A DNA stretch of 64,000 nucleotides from Peromyscus leucopus (GCF_004664715.2 NC_051075.1:24427715-24491714); one strand, 5' to 3'. Shown: positions 1 to 22,447, counted from the first letter of the stretch. Numbers and translations are program-made. The notes: generated by a model not told the origin, from the letters alone.

Positions 1-200
1 TGCTCTGTCACGCTTCGGCCTGGAGCGAGCAGGCGCGGCCCCCGGCGTGGTCTGGGGCTTGAAGCAGGGCCGGGGCCCCGAAAGGGGAAGGGTCGAGGCC
101 GGGCTCAGGCCCGTGTTCCCATCCCCGTCCGCTCGCGGACTTTTAGCCTGAAAGCAGAGCCGCCAGCAGCGCCCACCGGTCCAGACACAAAGAGTTCCCG
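1..200. promoter_or_regulatory. Downstream edge of a CpG island (Psma6 intron 1)
   Basis: The first 200 bases are strongly GC-rich with many CpG dinucleotides (CACGCTTCGG, GGCGCGGCCCCCGGCG, CCGTCCGCTCGCGG). The sequence then drops to ordinary AT-rich rodent composition by about 450. Psma6 exon 2 lies downstream on the same strand and no exon 1 coding sequence is found. I infer that this is the 3' shoulder of the Psma6 promoter island inside intron 1. Exon 1 and the start codon should lie just left of base 1. Confidence 0.6.
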
Positions 201-248
201 TGTTGCACCGCAATGCCTGCCTGCTCCGGCTTCCGGGGTCCCCCAGCC

Positions 249-434
249 CAGTGCTCCCCAACCTTCCCAGTGCTGCGACCCTTTCATCATACAGTTCCTC
301 GTGGTGTGACCCCCAAACCACACAGTTATTTTCGTTGCTGCTTCAACACTAACTTTGCGCCTGTTGTGGCACATCATGTAAAGGTCTGTGTTTTCGATGG
401 TGGTAGGTGAAAGGGTCGTTTGTTCCCCCAAAAG
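249..434 (+). mobile_element. URR1-type hAT-Charlie MITE, right end truncated
   Basis: The piece starts with a degenerate hAT terminal repeat (CAGTGCTCCCCAACCTTCC). It then follows the familiar URR1 body: GCGACCCTTTCAT, CAGTTCCTCGTGGTG, GACCCCCAAACCA, TTATTTTCGTTGCTGC, GAAAGGGTCGTTTG. The 3' terminal repeat is missing. A second, more complete relative lies at 10104-10784. The family is non-autonomous. It sits directly beside the CpG-island edge. Confidence 0.75.
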
Positions 435-995
435 GAGTCGCCGCCTTAGCTCCATTCTACCTGGAGCCAGAGTCTTCTCTTCGCAGAGAGTCTTGGTCCC
501 TTAACCAGCTAACCGAAATGCACCCCACCCCACCCCCTCTTTGTTGAGTAGATGACTTGCTTTGTGGTCAATTCTAGACGAACATGCAAAGCCCTACCAG
601 ACAGACGCTGCTGGTTCTAGAAAAGAGATAAATGTTACTCCCTGATGAAGCCCACAGCTTAAAGGAAGTGACGAATAAAAATAGAAGAGTGCAAAGTCTT
701 TGCAAAGTTTAAAACTGCAAGATAGAGGAATTGTAATAAACTGCTCCTGAAGCCAGCACCTCGATTTTTAACCCCATCTCTGTGAATGATCCTATAGTTT
801 AAAAGCCAATTCTCAATCTAGTTGAGGCACATTGTGCTAATCTTCACTAAAGGAGCAGCGTTAATGGACAGAGACCTGAACTCGCTATCAGCTGTTCCGT
901 GTAACAGTAGATTTTGGTAAATTGATATCATGGCAGGGTTTAGATTAGGATTATAAGACAGACTTTTAAACTCTTGCCATAGAAAATTTAGTGTT
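435..995. other. Intron 1, no recognised feature
   Basis: AT-rich intronic sequence with no repeat family or exon that I can name. Confidence 0.5.
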
Positions 996-1166
996 GGGGG
1001 CTGGAGAGTTGGCTCAGCGGTTAAGAGCACTGACTGCTCTTCCAGAGGACCTGGGTTCAGTTCCCGGCACCCACATGGCAACCCACAACTGTTAACTCCA
1101 AGATCTGACACCCTCACAGACTTACATGCAGACAAAACACCAGTACACATAATAAAAAAAAGAAAA
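996..1166 (+). mobile_element. B2 SINE
   Basis: The tRNA-derived head GGGGCTGGAGAGTTGGCTCA and box-B-like GGGTTCAGTTCC are followed by the B2 body and an A-rich tail. Target-site duplication: GAAAATTTAGTGT (982-994) against GAAAATTCAGTGT (1167-1179), with one mismatch. Confidence 0.92.
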
Positions 1167-1179
1167 GAAAATTCAGTGT

Positions 1180-1834
1180 CAGAAGTGCCTGATACACATC
1201 TGGTCCATGGTAATTTTATTTTGGAGTAAATCTTTTATCTCGGTGTCTTGGCAAGGACTATCTTGGTTGAAAATCCTCGAGTTGGCCTATAAATGGAATT
1301 CTGCTCACCTGTACATTTAGAAGTGAGGTTAAAGAAGTTGACCTACTGCACAATGTAGCTACATATTGTATGTGACGTGCCAAGGACCACCATCACTTAA
1401 GTAATTTGGTAACCCATCTAATTCACCTCATTGAAAGTTGTGATAAAAGAGTGATGGTCCCGATGAAGGATTTTTTTATTTTTGGTGTTTTATTTCTGAG
1501 TTTGAAAGAGTTTTTTTCTGTGTTAGATTATTGTTTGAGGTGTTGATTTGAGTGTTTTTTAAGTTTGTAAACAGAAAAAAGACACATTTAGACTTGTTTC
1601 TGTCAACTGCATTGTAGAAACTGGCCATAAAACAATCTTCAGTGCTTCTTAAATTTGGTGGACAGAAAGGCCAAATATAGTGTCGGTTTAGTAGGATTCA
1701 GGGCGTCTTTTAGGCCTTGTTAAGAAAAAGAAAGTGAAAGCGTAGTATGAGCAAGCAATACAGTGGTGCAGTTTGGGCCTTGGGGCCACACCTGGATTAA
1801 GGTACTGGCTGTTCACCACATCGGCTGGCCTGGG
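1180..1834. other. Intron 1, no recognised feature
   Basis: AT-rich sequence. Nothing beyond intronic background was seen. Confidence 0.5.
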
Positions 1835-1977
1835 CAAGTATATCATCATTGCTCAGTTTCTGTTTGCAAAATTGGACTAGTAATTCCTCCTCTTATGGTT
1901 GTTGTGAGGATTCAATTAGGCCATACATATAGATTGCTTAGTGTGTGCCTGCTAAATAATGAGCGTTTGGTATAACA
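1835..1977 (+). mobile_element. MIR (ancient mammalian SINE) 3' part
   Basis: The order of landmarks matches MIR: CTCAGTTTCTG, then TTGGACTAGTAATTCC, GGTTGTTGTGAGGATTCAAT, TAGATTGCTTAGTGTGTGCC and TAATGAGCGTTTGGTA. It is heavily diverged, as expected for an element older than the rodents. Confidence 0.75.
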
Positions 1978-2514
1978 CGATACCTATTTAATAAAAACGT
2001 GTTAAATTAGGACCTCGGTAGATAAAGAATCTTTTCTTTGGTCCAACTTGCTCAGTTTGCTGGTGAAATATATGTGTCTGTTCACAGTATTATAAATGTT
2101 GTGTATTAGGTTAAACTTTAGACTCCCCTAAAGACACAGCATCTAAGAACTATAAAATGCAAATTGTTACCCTAGACGGCTGAAGACTAATGTAACAAGA
2201 TGGAGTGATGGTAAGGGAAGTAAGGATTGATAGGATGCTCCTCGTGCTCCTCATTTGCCGTAGTTTAAGACTCCAAAATACCATAAGGGTTTGGGGGTAG
2301 TGTTTTCCTAGCATGCTTGAGCATCGGCTGTATTTAATCCCCAACACTGAAATAAACAGTGTAGCAGTACTGGAGGCAGAAATTTAAATGACAGTACTAA
2401 GCATAATTATAAACATGATCTGTAATTTTAACAGTAGCAGTAGGTAGCGTTTTAAAAAATATAACACTTTGGTAACTATTGAATTTTGTTTCTTTTTCTT
2501 TAGACTTTAAAATA
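1978..2514. other. Intron 1, no recognised feature
   Basis: AT-rich background with no confident repeat or exon. Confidence 0.45.
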
Positions 2515-2673
2515 ATTTTTAAAAATACATTTTATGCATTTTGTGTGTGCAGATGTCAGAGGACATCCTCAGGACTCAGTTCTCTCTTCTGCCATGTAGG
2601 TCCTGGGAATCAGGTCAGGGTGTCCTACTTACTAGCAGGTACTTCTACCCACTGAACAAGCTGTCCTGCCCTG
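2515..2673 (-). mobile_element. B3/B2-related SINE
   Basis: In reverse orientation the sequence shows a B3-like body (AGGACTCAGTTCTCTCTTCT, CCTGGGAATCAGGTCAGG) ending in a degenerate GAACAAGCTGTCCTGCCC head. Confidence 0.65.
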
Positions 2674-2689
2674 AAACATTTTTTCCCTA

Positions 2690-2820
2690 AGTATTTTATT
2701 TTTCAAATTGTGTGTGTGTTTGTGCGCGCGCGCCCGCCTGCCCGCCCAACATGGGCCAGGAACTGCACGTCCTCTGCAAGAGCACGGCACTCAGCCCTTG
2801 AGCCATCTCTCTAGCCTCTG
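2690..2820 (-). mobile_element. B2/B3-related SINE with TG/CG-rich stretch
   Basis: It ends with the reverse complement of the B2 head (TTGAGCCATCTCTCTAGCC). An alternating GTGTGTG...GCGCGCGC run at about 2709-2731 occupies part of the body. Confidence 0.65.
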
Positions 2821-2924
2821 ACAGTTTTCTTCTTAACAAGTGTGCACATTGTGTTTGTGTGCAAGCATGTGTTAGGAATAGGTTTAAAGTTTAGCTTTTT
2901 TAAATTATGTTGTATTGTCTGTGT

Positions 2925-3084
2925 GTATGTTTGTGTGTTCATATTCACATGTGTACTTATGTGTATGAGAATCAAAGGGCAACTTGTGGGAGTTGGTTCT
3001 CCACCATGTGAGTCTCAGGAATGTAACTCAGGTTGTCTTTCATGCTTGTGGATGCCTTTGCTCACTGAGCCATCTCTCTGGCCC
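2925..3084 (-). mobile_element. B3 SINE
   Basis: The B3 landmarks GTGGGAGTTGGTTCTC, CCATGTGAGTCTCAGGAATG and CACTGAGCCATCTCTCTGGC are present in reverse orientation. Confidence 0.8.
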
Positions 3085-3159
3085 TCACATGTTGTCTCTT
3101 AATGTATGTATACAAATTGCGTTTGTACAGGCATGTGTTAAGAATTGTAGAGCACCTTG

Positions 3160-3331
3160 CCGGGCGGTGGTGGCGCACACCTTTAATCCCAGCACTCGGG
3201 AGGCAGAGCCAGGCGGATCTCTGTGAGTTCGAGGCCAGCCTGGGCTACCAAGTGAGCTCCAGGAAAGGCGCAAAGCTACGCAGAGAAACCTTGTCTCGAA
3301 AAACCAAAATAAAAAAAAATAAAAAAAAAAA
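3160..3331 (+). mobile_element. B1 SINE, young, perfect 19-bp target duplication
   Basis: Full-length B1 from GCCGGGCGGTGGTGGCGCAC to an A-rich tail, with the cricetid body GAGCTCCAGGAAAGGCGC. It is flanked by a perfect duplication AGAATTGTAGAGCACCTTG at 3141-3159 and 3332-3350. The perfect duplication and well-preserved body indicate a recent insertion. Confidence 0.96.
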
Positions 3332-3698
3332 AGAATTGTAGAGCACCTTGCTTTAAAGTTTAATTTTAAGGTTTGGGATGTAACTCTGTGGTTATTGCAC
3401 CTGAGAAAAAGATGGGGTGGGGTAAGAGGAAGAAAGAGGAAAGTGTTGAGTATATGTGTGTATACACATATATTTACACCAAAAAAAGTTAGAGGCTCAA
3501 CACTGTTATATTTTCAAATCTCATATTCTCCTCCTGTGCCAGTACCAATATTGCTAGTGACCCCACTTTTGAGGATCACTGTTTTAAAAAACAAATATTA
3601 GGAAGTTCTGTGAAATGACCTACACTTCCTGATTATGTAGCCTTCAAACTTCAGGAAACAACAGAACATCTTGTTTTGTTGTTTTTAAAGGTTTATTT

Positions 3699-4086
<388 letters not shown>

Positions 4087-4592
4087 TCCCGTCTTTTATT
4101 TTTTTAATAATCAAACTTTACAGGTTATTTGGATCTTTCATCTTAATTTTCCAACTCATGTTTATCTAGGAAGAACAAATTAATATCCTCAAACTCATCA
4201 TAGCATTTACATTGTGTGCCAGTTATTTGCACCTCAGAGTCACTTGTATATGCTTTGTGAAGCCTGATGTGTCCAAAAGAGGGATGTGTTTCTCCACTGT
4301 TTGCTGGCATCAGTGTGAGCTGCTTACACTGAGCCATTCATTACCTGACATTGCTTGCTTGTCCTGAACTTCTGATAGAGTAGACACAGTACCTTTTATA
4401 GTTCGCCCATTTCTCCACTAATGTTACATAAATGAAAAGTTGAAGGGATGATAGGAATTGTAGGAAATAAGCAAATTATAAGAGAATACTATGGGCAGAA
4501 GTCCTTATATTCAGAACAGTTGTTTACTAATTCTTTTATTTGTGAGTAATTAAGGAACTTATATCTTTTATTTTTAATATTAGTTTTTTTGT
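4087..4592. other. Intron 1, no recognised feature
   Basis: Unassigned intronic sequence with no exon or family that I can name. Confidence 0.45.
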
Positions 4593-4738
4593 TTGGCAGT
4601 GGTGGTGCACACCTTTAATATCAGCACTTGGGAGGCAGAAGCAGGTAGAGCTTTGAATTCAGGCCAGCCTGGTCTGCAGAGTGAGTTCCATAACAACCAG
4701 GTCTACACAGAGAAACTGCGATTCAAAAAAAACAATTA
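4593..4738 (+). mobile_element. B1 SINE, diverged
   Basis: GGCAGTGGTGGTGCACACCT, then TCAGCACTTGGGAGGCAG and a CTACACAGAGAAACTG 3' end, followed by an A-rich tail. Confidence 0.85.
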
Positions 4739-4782
4739 AAACTATTTTATATTATATATTACATTATATGTATATGTATATT

Positions 4783-4952
4783 AGTGTTTGAAGGCATGTA
4801 TGCATGTGCTTGCAAATGCCAGATGAAGGCAGGAATCCCTTGGGACTGGAGATCAGGAAGTTATGAGCTGCCTTATAGGTTCTGGGAATCAAACCCGAGT
4901 CCTCTGCAAGAGCAGCTAGTGCTTATAACCACTGAACCATCTTCCCATCCCG
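4783..4952 (-). mobile_element. B2 SINE
   Basis: Reverse-oriented body (GTTCTGGGAATCAAACCCGA, GTCCTCTGCAAGAGCAGC) with a degraded ACTGAACCATCTTCCCATCC head. Confidence 0.82.
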
Positions 4953-5139
4953 GCAATTTGCATCAATAGCTTGTTTTTATATTGAACACAAAAGCTACTG
5001 TTTGACAGTTTGTATTGTGTGTCTGTGTGTCTGTGTGTGTGTGTCTGTGCGCATGCACACACGCAGTGAGGTGTAATGCTAAATGCACACTTCAAAGTGA
5101 GAAGACATCAGCAATCTTGCTCTTCCAATCTCTGCCTTA

Positions 5140-5333
5140 CTCCTTTGAGACAGGGACTCTCACTGAATCCAGAAGTAGGCTGGCCCCAGCAATCTCCAGT
5201 GATCTGTCATCTGGCATGTACACATACATGCTCAGGGATTGCAGGCCTGTGACCATGGGTGGCCTCCTGTGTGAGCGCTGGATGTGTGAGTTACATGGCA
5301 GTGCTCCTTCCTGCTCGGCCATCTTCCTAGCCC
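5140..5333 (-). mobile_element. B4 SINE
   Basis: TTGAGACAGGGACTCTCACT, then AGTAGGCTGGCCCCAGCAAT and a distal GCTCGGCCATCTTCCTAGCC head match a reverse-oriented B4 (fused B1-like and tRNA-like parts). Confidence 0.65.
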
Positions 5334-5600
5334 AGGTTTGGTTTTGTTTTTCAGTTTGGAGAGGGATTGTGTGAGGGTCAGAGAACAACTTGCAGGAGTT
5401 ACTTCCCTCCTACCTTGTAGAGTCTGGGGATCAAACTCAGGTCATCCGGCTTGGTCCTAAGTGTTTTACCTGCTCAACCACCTTGAGGGCCTTGTTTTTG
5501 CGTTGAGACAGGGTTTTGCTCTGTATCTGAGCCTGGCTTTGAACTTGAGGCAGTCCTCTTGCCTTAGCCTCCCCAGGCTCAGATTTAGGCATGCACTACC
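5334..5600 (-). mobile_element. B3 SINE followed by B1-like piece
   Basis: 5334-5490 is B3-like (CTTGCAGGAGTTACTTCCCT, GGGGATCAAACTCAGGTCAT). 5500-5600 is a diverged reverse B1 (TTGAGACAGGGTTTTGCTCT). Confidence 0.65.
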
Positions 5601-6049
5601 AAACACAGCCAAGGACTGTTTTTTAATGTGTAAAAAAATGACAGTTTCAAGGGCTGGGCCCAAGGAAAAAAAAAAAGTAGGGCCAGTTGCATACACTAGA
5701 CAGGGCTCCATGATTTCAAGACTAGCCAGGGCTACATAGACTGCCTCCAAAATAAATTAAAGACCTAAATAAACAAGCCAAGTCTGGAAGGTGGTTTGTG
5801 TTTGTAATCTTAGTAGTGCCAGCTCTGACAAGCAGAACTCTGGGACTTGCTGGCTAGCAGCCTAGCATATTCTGCAAGCTCCAGACCAGCAAGAGACCCT
5901 ATTTCAAAAAACAAGATGGGTAGCCCTGAGAAATGAATGACACCTAAGGTTGTCCTTTGGCCTTCACACATGTGTGCATGTGTCCTATACACACGGACAC
6001 AAAGGATCGAATAATTTGATTCACGTGGATCTTACTGTTCTTTAAAAAA

Positions 6050-6231
6050 AAAGTCTTTTAAATTATGTGTATGTGTGTGAGTGTGTGCATATGAGTGTAG
6101 GTGCCCATGGAGTACAGAAGAGGGCATGGAGTTAAAGGAGCTGGGAGCAACCTGTTGGGGTGCTGGCAACCGAACTTGGTCCTCTGGAAGAGCAGTAAAT
6201 GTTCTTAACTGCTGAGCCATCTCTAACACCG
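6050..6231 (-). mobile_element. B2 SINE
   Basis: The T-rich end, CAGAAGAGGGCATGGAGTTA, GGTGCTGGCAACCGAACTTG and CTGCTGAGCCATCTCTAACA define a reverse-oriented B2. Confidence 0.85.
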
Positions 6232-6595
6232 CCAGTCTGCACTACAGTCCGTCCACTTGATAGGTTTCTCCGGGTGATTGCTTCATTGTTTGAAACATGG
6301 TCATGTTATTTCTTGACCAGGATGTCCCTGAGCTCCTGGGCATTCTTCCTTAACCTTAGTGCCAGAATTATAGGCCAAGGCTACCAGAGCCAGCGTCTTT
6401 TGGTCAAGTTTTGTATTTCAGATACTGTGTTTTTTATTTGGATACTTTTCCTTTTTAAAAGGTTTGATTACTTTGTATGTGGGTACATGTGTCAGTACAC
6501 TAAGTGGTGTCCAGAGGCAGCTTTGTGGAGTTGGTTCTTTCCTTCTGTATTATTGTGTCAGTTCTGGGTATTGAACTCAAGTCAGTAGGTACCCT

Positions 6596-6835
6596 AGTTT
6601 GGTGCTGTGACAAAAGGCCATGACCAAACCAGCTTGGGGAGGAACAAGTCTGTATGGCTTACACTTCACAGTCACAGTCCATCACTGAGGGAAGTCAGGA
6701 CAGATCTCAAGCCAGGAACCTGGAGGCAGGAGCTGAAACAGTAGCAATGGAGGAACACTGGATACTTGTGTTCTTTACCCTGGTCATTTATGGAGGCTCT
6801 GGCAACTCCTCGGAGCCAGTGTCCAGAGTAACACT
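6596..6835 (+). repeat. Rodent medium-reiterated repeat fragment (family not fixed)
   Basis: TTTGGTGCTGTGACAAAAGG, CATGACCAAACCAGCTTGGG, GGAACCTGGAGGCAGGAGCT belong to a widespread rodent interspersed sequence ('...TGTGATAAAACACCATGACC' type). I recognise the pattern but cannot assign a family name with confidence. A distant relative or analogue lies at 18868-19203. Confidence 0.55.
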
Positions 6836-6894
6836 TACAGACAGGCTTTTGTTCTGTTTTTATTTTTTATTTATTTATTTATTTATTTATTTTT

Positions 6895-6964
6895 GAGCTG
6901 AGGACCGAACCCAGGGCCTTGCAAGCTAGGCAAGCGCTCTACCACAGAGCTAAATCCCCGACCG
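6895..6964 (-). mobile_element. ID element (BC1-derived SINE)
   Basis: This is the reverse complement of the ID core: GACCGAACCCAGGGCCTTGC, then CAAGCGCTCTACCACAGAGC and TAAATCCCC. The tRNA-Ala/BC1-like A box and B box are both present. It is followed directly by the T-tract of the next B1. Confidence 0.88.
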
Positions 6965-7136
6965 TTTTTTTTTTTTTTTTTTTTTTTTTTTCCGAGACAG
7001 GGTTTCTCTGTGTAGTTTTGGAGCCTGTCCTGGATCTCTCTCTGTAGACCAGGCTGGCCTCGAACTCACAGAGATCCACCTGCCTCTGCCTCCCGAGTGC
7101 TGGGATTAAAGACTCCACCACCGCCGCTGCCTGACT
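6965..7136 (-). mobile_element. B1 SINE
   Basis: A T-tract, then CGAGACAGGGTTTCTCTGTG to CACCACCGCCGCTGCCTG in reverse orientation. Confidence 0.93.
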
Positions 7137-7225
7137 ATAGACAGGCTTTTGACATTGTTGCCTACTATGTAGCAATATTTTAGATGTAACTGGGATTAAG
7201 AATCATTAAAAAAAAAAATCACCAG

Positions 7226-7410
7226 GGGCTGGTGAGATGGTGGCTCAGGGGTTAAGAGCACTGGTGTTCTTCAAGAGGACCTGAGTTCAATTCCCATCAC
7301 CTACATTGCAGCTCATAACTGTCTGTAACTCCAGTTCCAGGGGAACTGATTCCCTCACACAGGCGTACATACAGGCAAAACACTAATGCACATAAAAAAT
7401 ATTTTAAAAA
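7226..7410 (+). mobile_element. B2 SINE
   Basis: GGGGCTGGTGAGATGGTGGC, GACCTGAGTTCAATTCCCAT, CTGTAACTCCAGTTCC and an A/T-rich tail. Confidence 0.9.
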
Positions 7411-7423
7411 AATCATCTTCTGA

Positions 7424-7536
7424 GCTGGGTGATGGTGGCACACATCTTAACCCAGCACTCAGGATGCAGAGGCAGGCAGATCTCTGTGAGCCGAGTCCAG
7501 CCAGGGCTACACAGAGAAACCCTGTCTCAGAAAAAA
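7424..7536 (+). mobile_element. B1 SINE, internally shortened
   Basis: GAGCTGGGTGATGGTGGCAC through CACAGAGAAACCCTGTCTCA. The middle is shorter than a full B1. Confidence 0.85.
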
Positions 7537-8002
7537 TACCTTCCATATTTTCTTTATTAACACAGAAAATGATAGTCTTATTTCTAATCTTTTTTCCTCA
7601 AAGACCATCATTATCAAATAAACTAAGTGATAACAAAGTAATTTGTATTTGGTTCCCATCTTGATGCCAGTTTTTAAAAACAGAACTCATTGACAATGTC
7701 TAGAAGTACACAATCTGAAGTTTGTAATAAACCAAAGAACCCTATGTTGACTGTTCTTGGCCTAGGAAAACCAGGCTTGGTTGAAATAATGCCCATAAAC
7801 AACACTTAAGGTGATGAGATAATTCAGATCTGCTGTGATAAAATTAGAGTAAGACTGTCAAAATTCAGTCTTGAACCTAATGAAAATTCAGTAAAATAAA
7901 ATTGGAAGAAATGGAGCTGGTTTGACTCATTTATTGGCATTTTTATTATTTTGACTTTCTGTGGTTGGCATTCCACGTTCATATAGTTTAGCCTCATTCT
8001 TT

Positions 8003-8173
8003 TTTTAATATTTATTTTTATTTCACGTACATTGGTGTTTTGCCATGGGTATTGGGTTTCAGGAACTGGAGTTACAGACAGTTGTGAGCTGCCATGTGGG
8101 TGCTGGGAATTGAACCCAGGTCCTCTGGAAGAGCAGTCAGTGCTCTTAACCACTAAGCCATCTCTCCAGCCCC
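8003..8173 (-). mobile_element. B2 SINE
   Basis: GGTGTTTTGCCATGGGTATT, GTGCTGGGAATTGAACCCAG, GCCATCTCTCCAGCCCC in reverse orientation. Confidence 0.92.
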
Positions 8174-8227
8174 TAGCTTCATTCTTTTAACAATAATTGG
8201 TTAATCAAGATAAATTTATCCCACCTT

Positions 8228-8475
8228 AGACATGGTAGCACATGCTTTTAATCCCAATCCCAGCACTCAGGAGGTCCAGGCCAGCCAGAGCTACATAATG
8301 AGATCCTGTCTCAAAAATGGAAAGAAAATTGTTCTACCTTTTTTTTTTTGGTTTTGGTTTTTTGAGACAGGCTTTCTCGTCCTGACTGTCCTGGAACTTG
8401 CTCTGTAGACCAGGCTAACCTCAAACTCACAGAGCTCTACCTGCCTCTAAGGTGCACACCACCACAACCAACTCT
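8228..8475. mobile_element. Two B1 SINEs in opposite orientation
   Basis: 8228-8320 is a short forward B1 (ACATGGTAGCACATGCTTTT ... ATGAGATCCTGTCTCAAAAA). 8340-8475 is a reverse B1 with its T-tract (TTTTTTGAGACAGGCTTTCT). They face each other within 250 bases and could pair in the intron 1 transcript. Confidence 0.8.
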
Positions 8476-8595
8476 ACTTTTTTTTTAAGAGTCTATAGTA
8501 TCTCAGGCTGGCCTTGAACTCCCTATATAAGGAGAACCTTGAATTTCTGATCCTCCTATTAGCATTCACGCAATGCCAATAACATTCTAGTCCCC

Positions 8596-19939
<11,344 letters not shown>

Positions 19940-20078
19940 ACGTTGTCGTTAGTTTGCCAGATCCATGATGCCGCTTGCCTGTGTGTTTGGTAACAGCAGA
20001 CCACCATCATAGCGGCCCCTGGACTGAAGATGGACCTTCCCTCTCCTCCTGCCACTCAGCTGGTTAGGACTCTGTATA

Positions 20079-20084
20079 AATAAA
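20079..20084 (+). terminator. Psma6: Psma6 polyadenylation signal AATAAA
   Basis: TATAAATAAAACAGTGC is followed about 20 bases later by a GT-rich stretch (TGGTTGTGTCCGTC), the usual arrangement of hexamer, cleavage site and downstream element. Confidence 0.92.
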
Positions 20085-20404
20085 ACAGTGCTTTTGGAAA
20101 TGGTTGTGTCCGTCTTTCTTAGCCTCTCATTTTAAGTATTAAACCTTAGGACGTACAGACAAGTAAGTGTCACCGTCTGTCATAACTCCAGTCATCTTGT
20201 TTACAAAGGGCACCTTTTGTTGCCCCGGTTCAGACCACTCACTTGGCGTACTGAGCAAACAGCAGACTCGGGAGCCGACTTGGAAGCTGTCTGCCTGGGT
20301 TGTCGTGTGAGACAGGCCTTATTTACACTCCTTGTTCCAGGGGGACATCCTGAGCTCAGAGTTCCCTGAGACTCCTAAAAAGATGCCCTGGCTGAGCTGC
20401 AGTG

Positions 20405-20685
20405 TTGGTAGTTTTACCCGTGGTGGGGATTGAACCCCACACGCAGCCGGGTGCTCTGCCGGGCTGCACCTCCAGCTGTCTTCCTAGTACTTCAGTCAGT
20501 GTCCAGAAAGTGTATCTGTGTGGTGTGGGCATTGGGGTTTTTTTATTTTGAAACAGGGTCTTCTCTTACTGTTTAGCTCCGACTGGCCTGGAATTCACTA
20601 GAACAGGCTGGCCTCGAACAGCTTAGCCTGCCTCTGCCTCCTGAGTGCTGGGGCTAAAAGTGTGTGCCACCATGCCCTGCGGTAA
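20405..20685 (-). mobile_element. ID-like SINE then B1 SINE
   Basis: 20410-20480 (GGGGATTGAACCCCACACGC, GTGCTCTGCCGGGCTGCACC) is ID-like. 20540-20685 is a reverse B1 (TTTTGAAACAGGGTCTTCTC). Confidence 0.7.
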
Positions 20686-20844
20686 GTGTTCTTACCTAGC
20701 TGCCTTCAGGAAACAGGACTGGAAAAGAAGGATCTGTTTTCTGTTTCCCGAAGAGTAAGTACTGAAAGTGGAAACTACAGAACCAGGTTTACAGTTTAGA
20801 GAGAACACCATTAGCCAATGATAAGGGGAAAACTGCATATTCAG

Positions 20845-21058
20845 AGTACTTTTAAGATTTCTTTGTCTTTACTTATGTGTATGTGTGTCTTTGTGACTTT
20901 ATACGTATCATGTGTGCAGATGCCCTCCAAGCTCTCAGATGCCCTGGGACTGGAATTTCAGATAAGCCATTTGGTATGGGTCAGGAACCTAACCTGGTCC
21001 TTTGCAGGAGCAGTCCTCTTAAAGTATTTTTAACCTCTGAGCCATCTCTCCAGCCCCT
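20845..21058 (-). mobile_element. B2 SINE
   Basis: TAAGATTTCTTTGTCTTTAC at the tail end, and CCTCTGAGCCATCTCTCCAG at the head, reverse-oriented. Confidence 0.82.
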
Positions 21059-21074
21059 TTTTGGTTTATGTTTG

Positions 21075-21445
21075 TTGTTTTGAAACAGGGTTTCTCTGTG
21101 TAGCCCTGGCTGTCCTGGAACTCATTCTGTAGATCATGCTGGCCTTGAACTCGGCGTGCACCACTACACACAGCCAAGTATTTTTTTTTCTTTTTTTTTA
21201 ATGTATCGGATAAAAAATGAAAATTCTTAAAGTAGTTCCCTAGTGACTTAAATCATTATTTGGAAAGAATTCAGTACATTCTTTTTTTTTTCCCCCGTTT
21301 TTTGAGACAGGTTTTCTCTGTGTAGCTTTGCACCTTTCCTGGAACTCGCTCCGTAGCCCAGGCTGGCCTCAAACTCACAGAGATCCGCCTGGCTCTGCTT
21401 CCCGAGTGCTGGGATTAAAGGCGTGCGCCACCGCCGCCACCCGGC
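21075..21445 (-). mobile_element. Two reverse B1 SINEs (21075-21175; 21280-21445)
   Basis: The first is short (TTTTGAAACAGGGTTTCTCT to GTGCACCACTACACACAGCC). The second is full-length (TTTTTTGAGACAGGTTTTCT to GCGTGCGCCACCGCCGCCAC) and well preserved. Confidence 0.9.
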
Positions 21446-21449
21446 TTCA

Positions 21450-22080
21450 ATACATTCTATATCCTCGTGTTGGGCAAGACTTGCTGTTGACCTGAGAGGT
21501 CAAAGTGTCTATTGGATGAATAAAATACCAATTTCTGAAGTCAGTTGCCCGTCCACAGCCACTAGGCCCACATAGGAAGGCCATGTGAGCATGTTGCCAC
21601 TAGGAGAGGAAACTTTACCAACCATATCCTCTTCAAGGCTGAGTCAGGAGTAAGGTCTCCTGCAGGAAAGCAGCTCTTTCAGGTCAGTGGCTACTGCTCT
21701 GGTTACCCAATTAATCTGCTGGGTTCTCAGGAGGCTGCCGGATTTGAAAATGGGGTCTGGAAAGTTCACTTCCCTGAACGGACAACATCCACAGAGCCTG
21801 ATTGACTTCATCACTCTGGAATCACAGATGAGAAGCTAGCCAATGAATTTTTCTCCTAAGACTGTTCGGACAGAGAACTAAAATCAGTTTGATGGAAAAA
21901 TCTAGATGAGCAAGGATTAACTATTGAATAGTTAAAAAAAAATACTATAATGGGTTATGCTAAGCTCAAGAAAATGCCAACGGAAGTATACAAATTCTGA
22001 GAGAACAAGAATAAATTTTTAGTGCAAAATTTCATTAGAATGATAAAAATGAATTAAATCTTTGCTTGGAAGCCACTTTT
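21450..22080. other. Intergenic, no recognised feature
   Basis: Single-copy-looking AT-moderate sequence. No exon, repeat family or RNA gene was seen. Confidence 0.5.
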
Positions 22081-22274
22081 TAATTTTGTGTTGCATTGGT
22101 TGTGTTTATGGGGGTGCATGTGCATGTGTGGAAGTATGGAGGTCATAGGGCAACTTTCAGGAGGCAGTTCTTTCCTTCCATCGTTTGGGCCCTGGGGATT
22201 AAACTCCAGTTGTGCTGGTGACAAAGCCACTCAGCAGCTCTCAGGACAGTTTGTTGATAAGAAATACAGAGTCA

Positions 22275-22447
22275 GCCGGGCGGGGGTGGCGCACAGCCTT
22301 TATTCCCAGCACTTGGGAGGCGGAGGCAGGTGGATCTGTGAGTTCGAGGCCAGCCTGGTCTACAGAGCAAGATCCAGGACAGGCACCAAAACTACACAGA
22401 GAAATCCTGTCTTGAAAAACCAAAAAAAAAAAAAAGAAAGAAAGAAA
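22275..22447 (+). mobile_element. B1 SINE, perfect 14-bp target duplication
   Basis: GCCGGGCGGGGGTGGCGCAC to an (AAAG)n-rich tail. The duplication GAAATACAGAGTCA lies at 22261-22274 and 22448-22461. It inserted next to an older reverse B3-like sequence (about 22095-22255). Confidence 0.95.

Noticed and set aside
1..455. Possible Psma6 exon 1 in the CpG-rich start
   Set aside because: The expected start peptide (MSRGSSAGFD...) is not encoded in any frame of bases 1-450, and no matching donor is present. The CpG-rich DNA is taken as the intron 1 shoulder.
818..1150. 110-codon minus frame
   Set aside because: Mostly the antisense of the B2 SINE at 996-1166 (the [21 protein letters not shown] motif recurs wherever B2 is read this way).
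6895..6964. tRNA gene-like A and B boxes
   Set aside because: It is an ID SINE (BC1/tRNA-Ala derived) with neighbouring SINE tail. The same reasoning applies to B2 heads elsewhere. No intact tRNA gene was seen.
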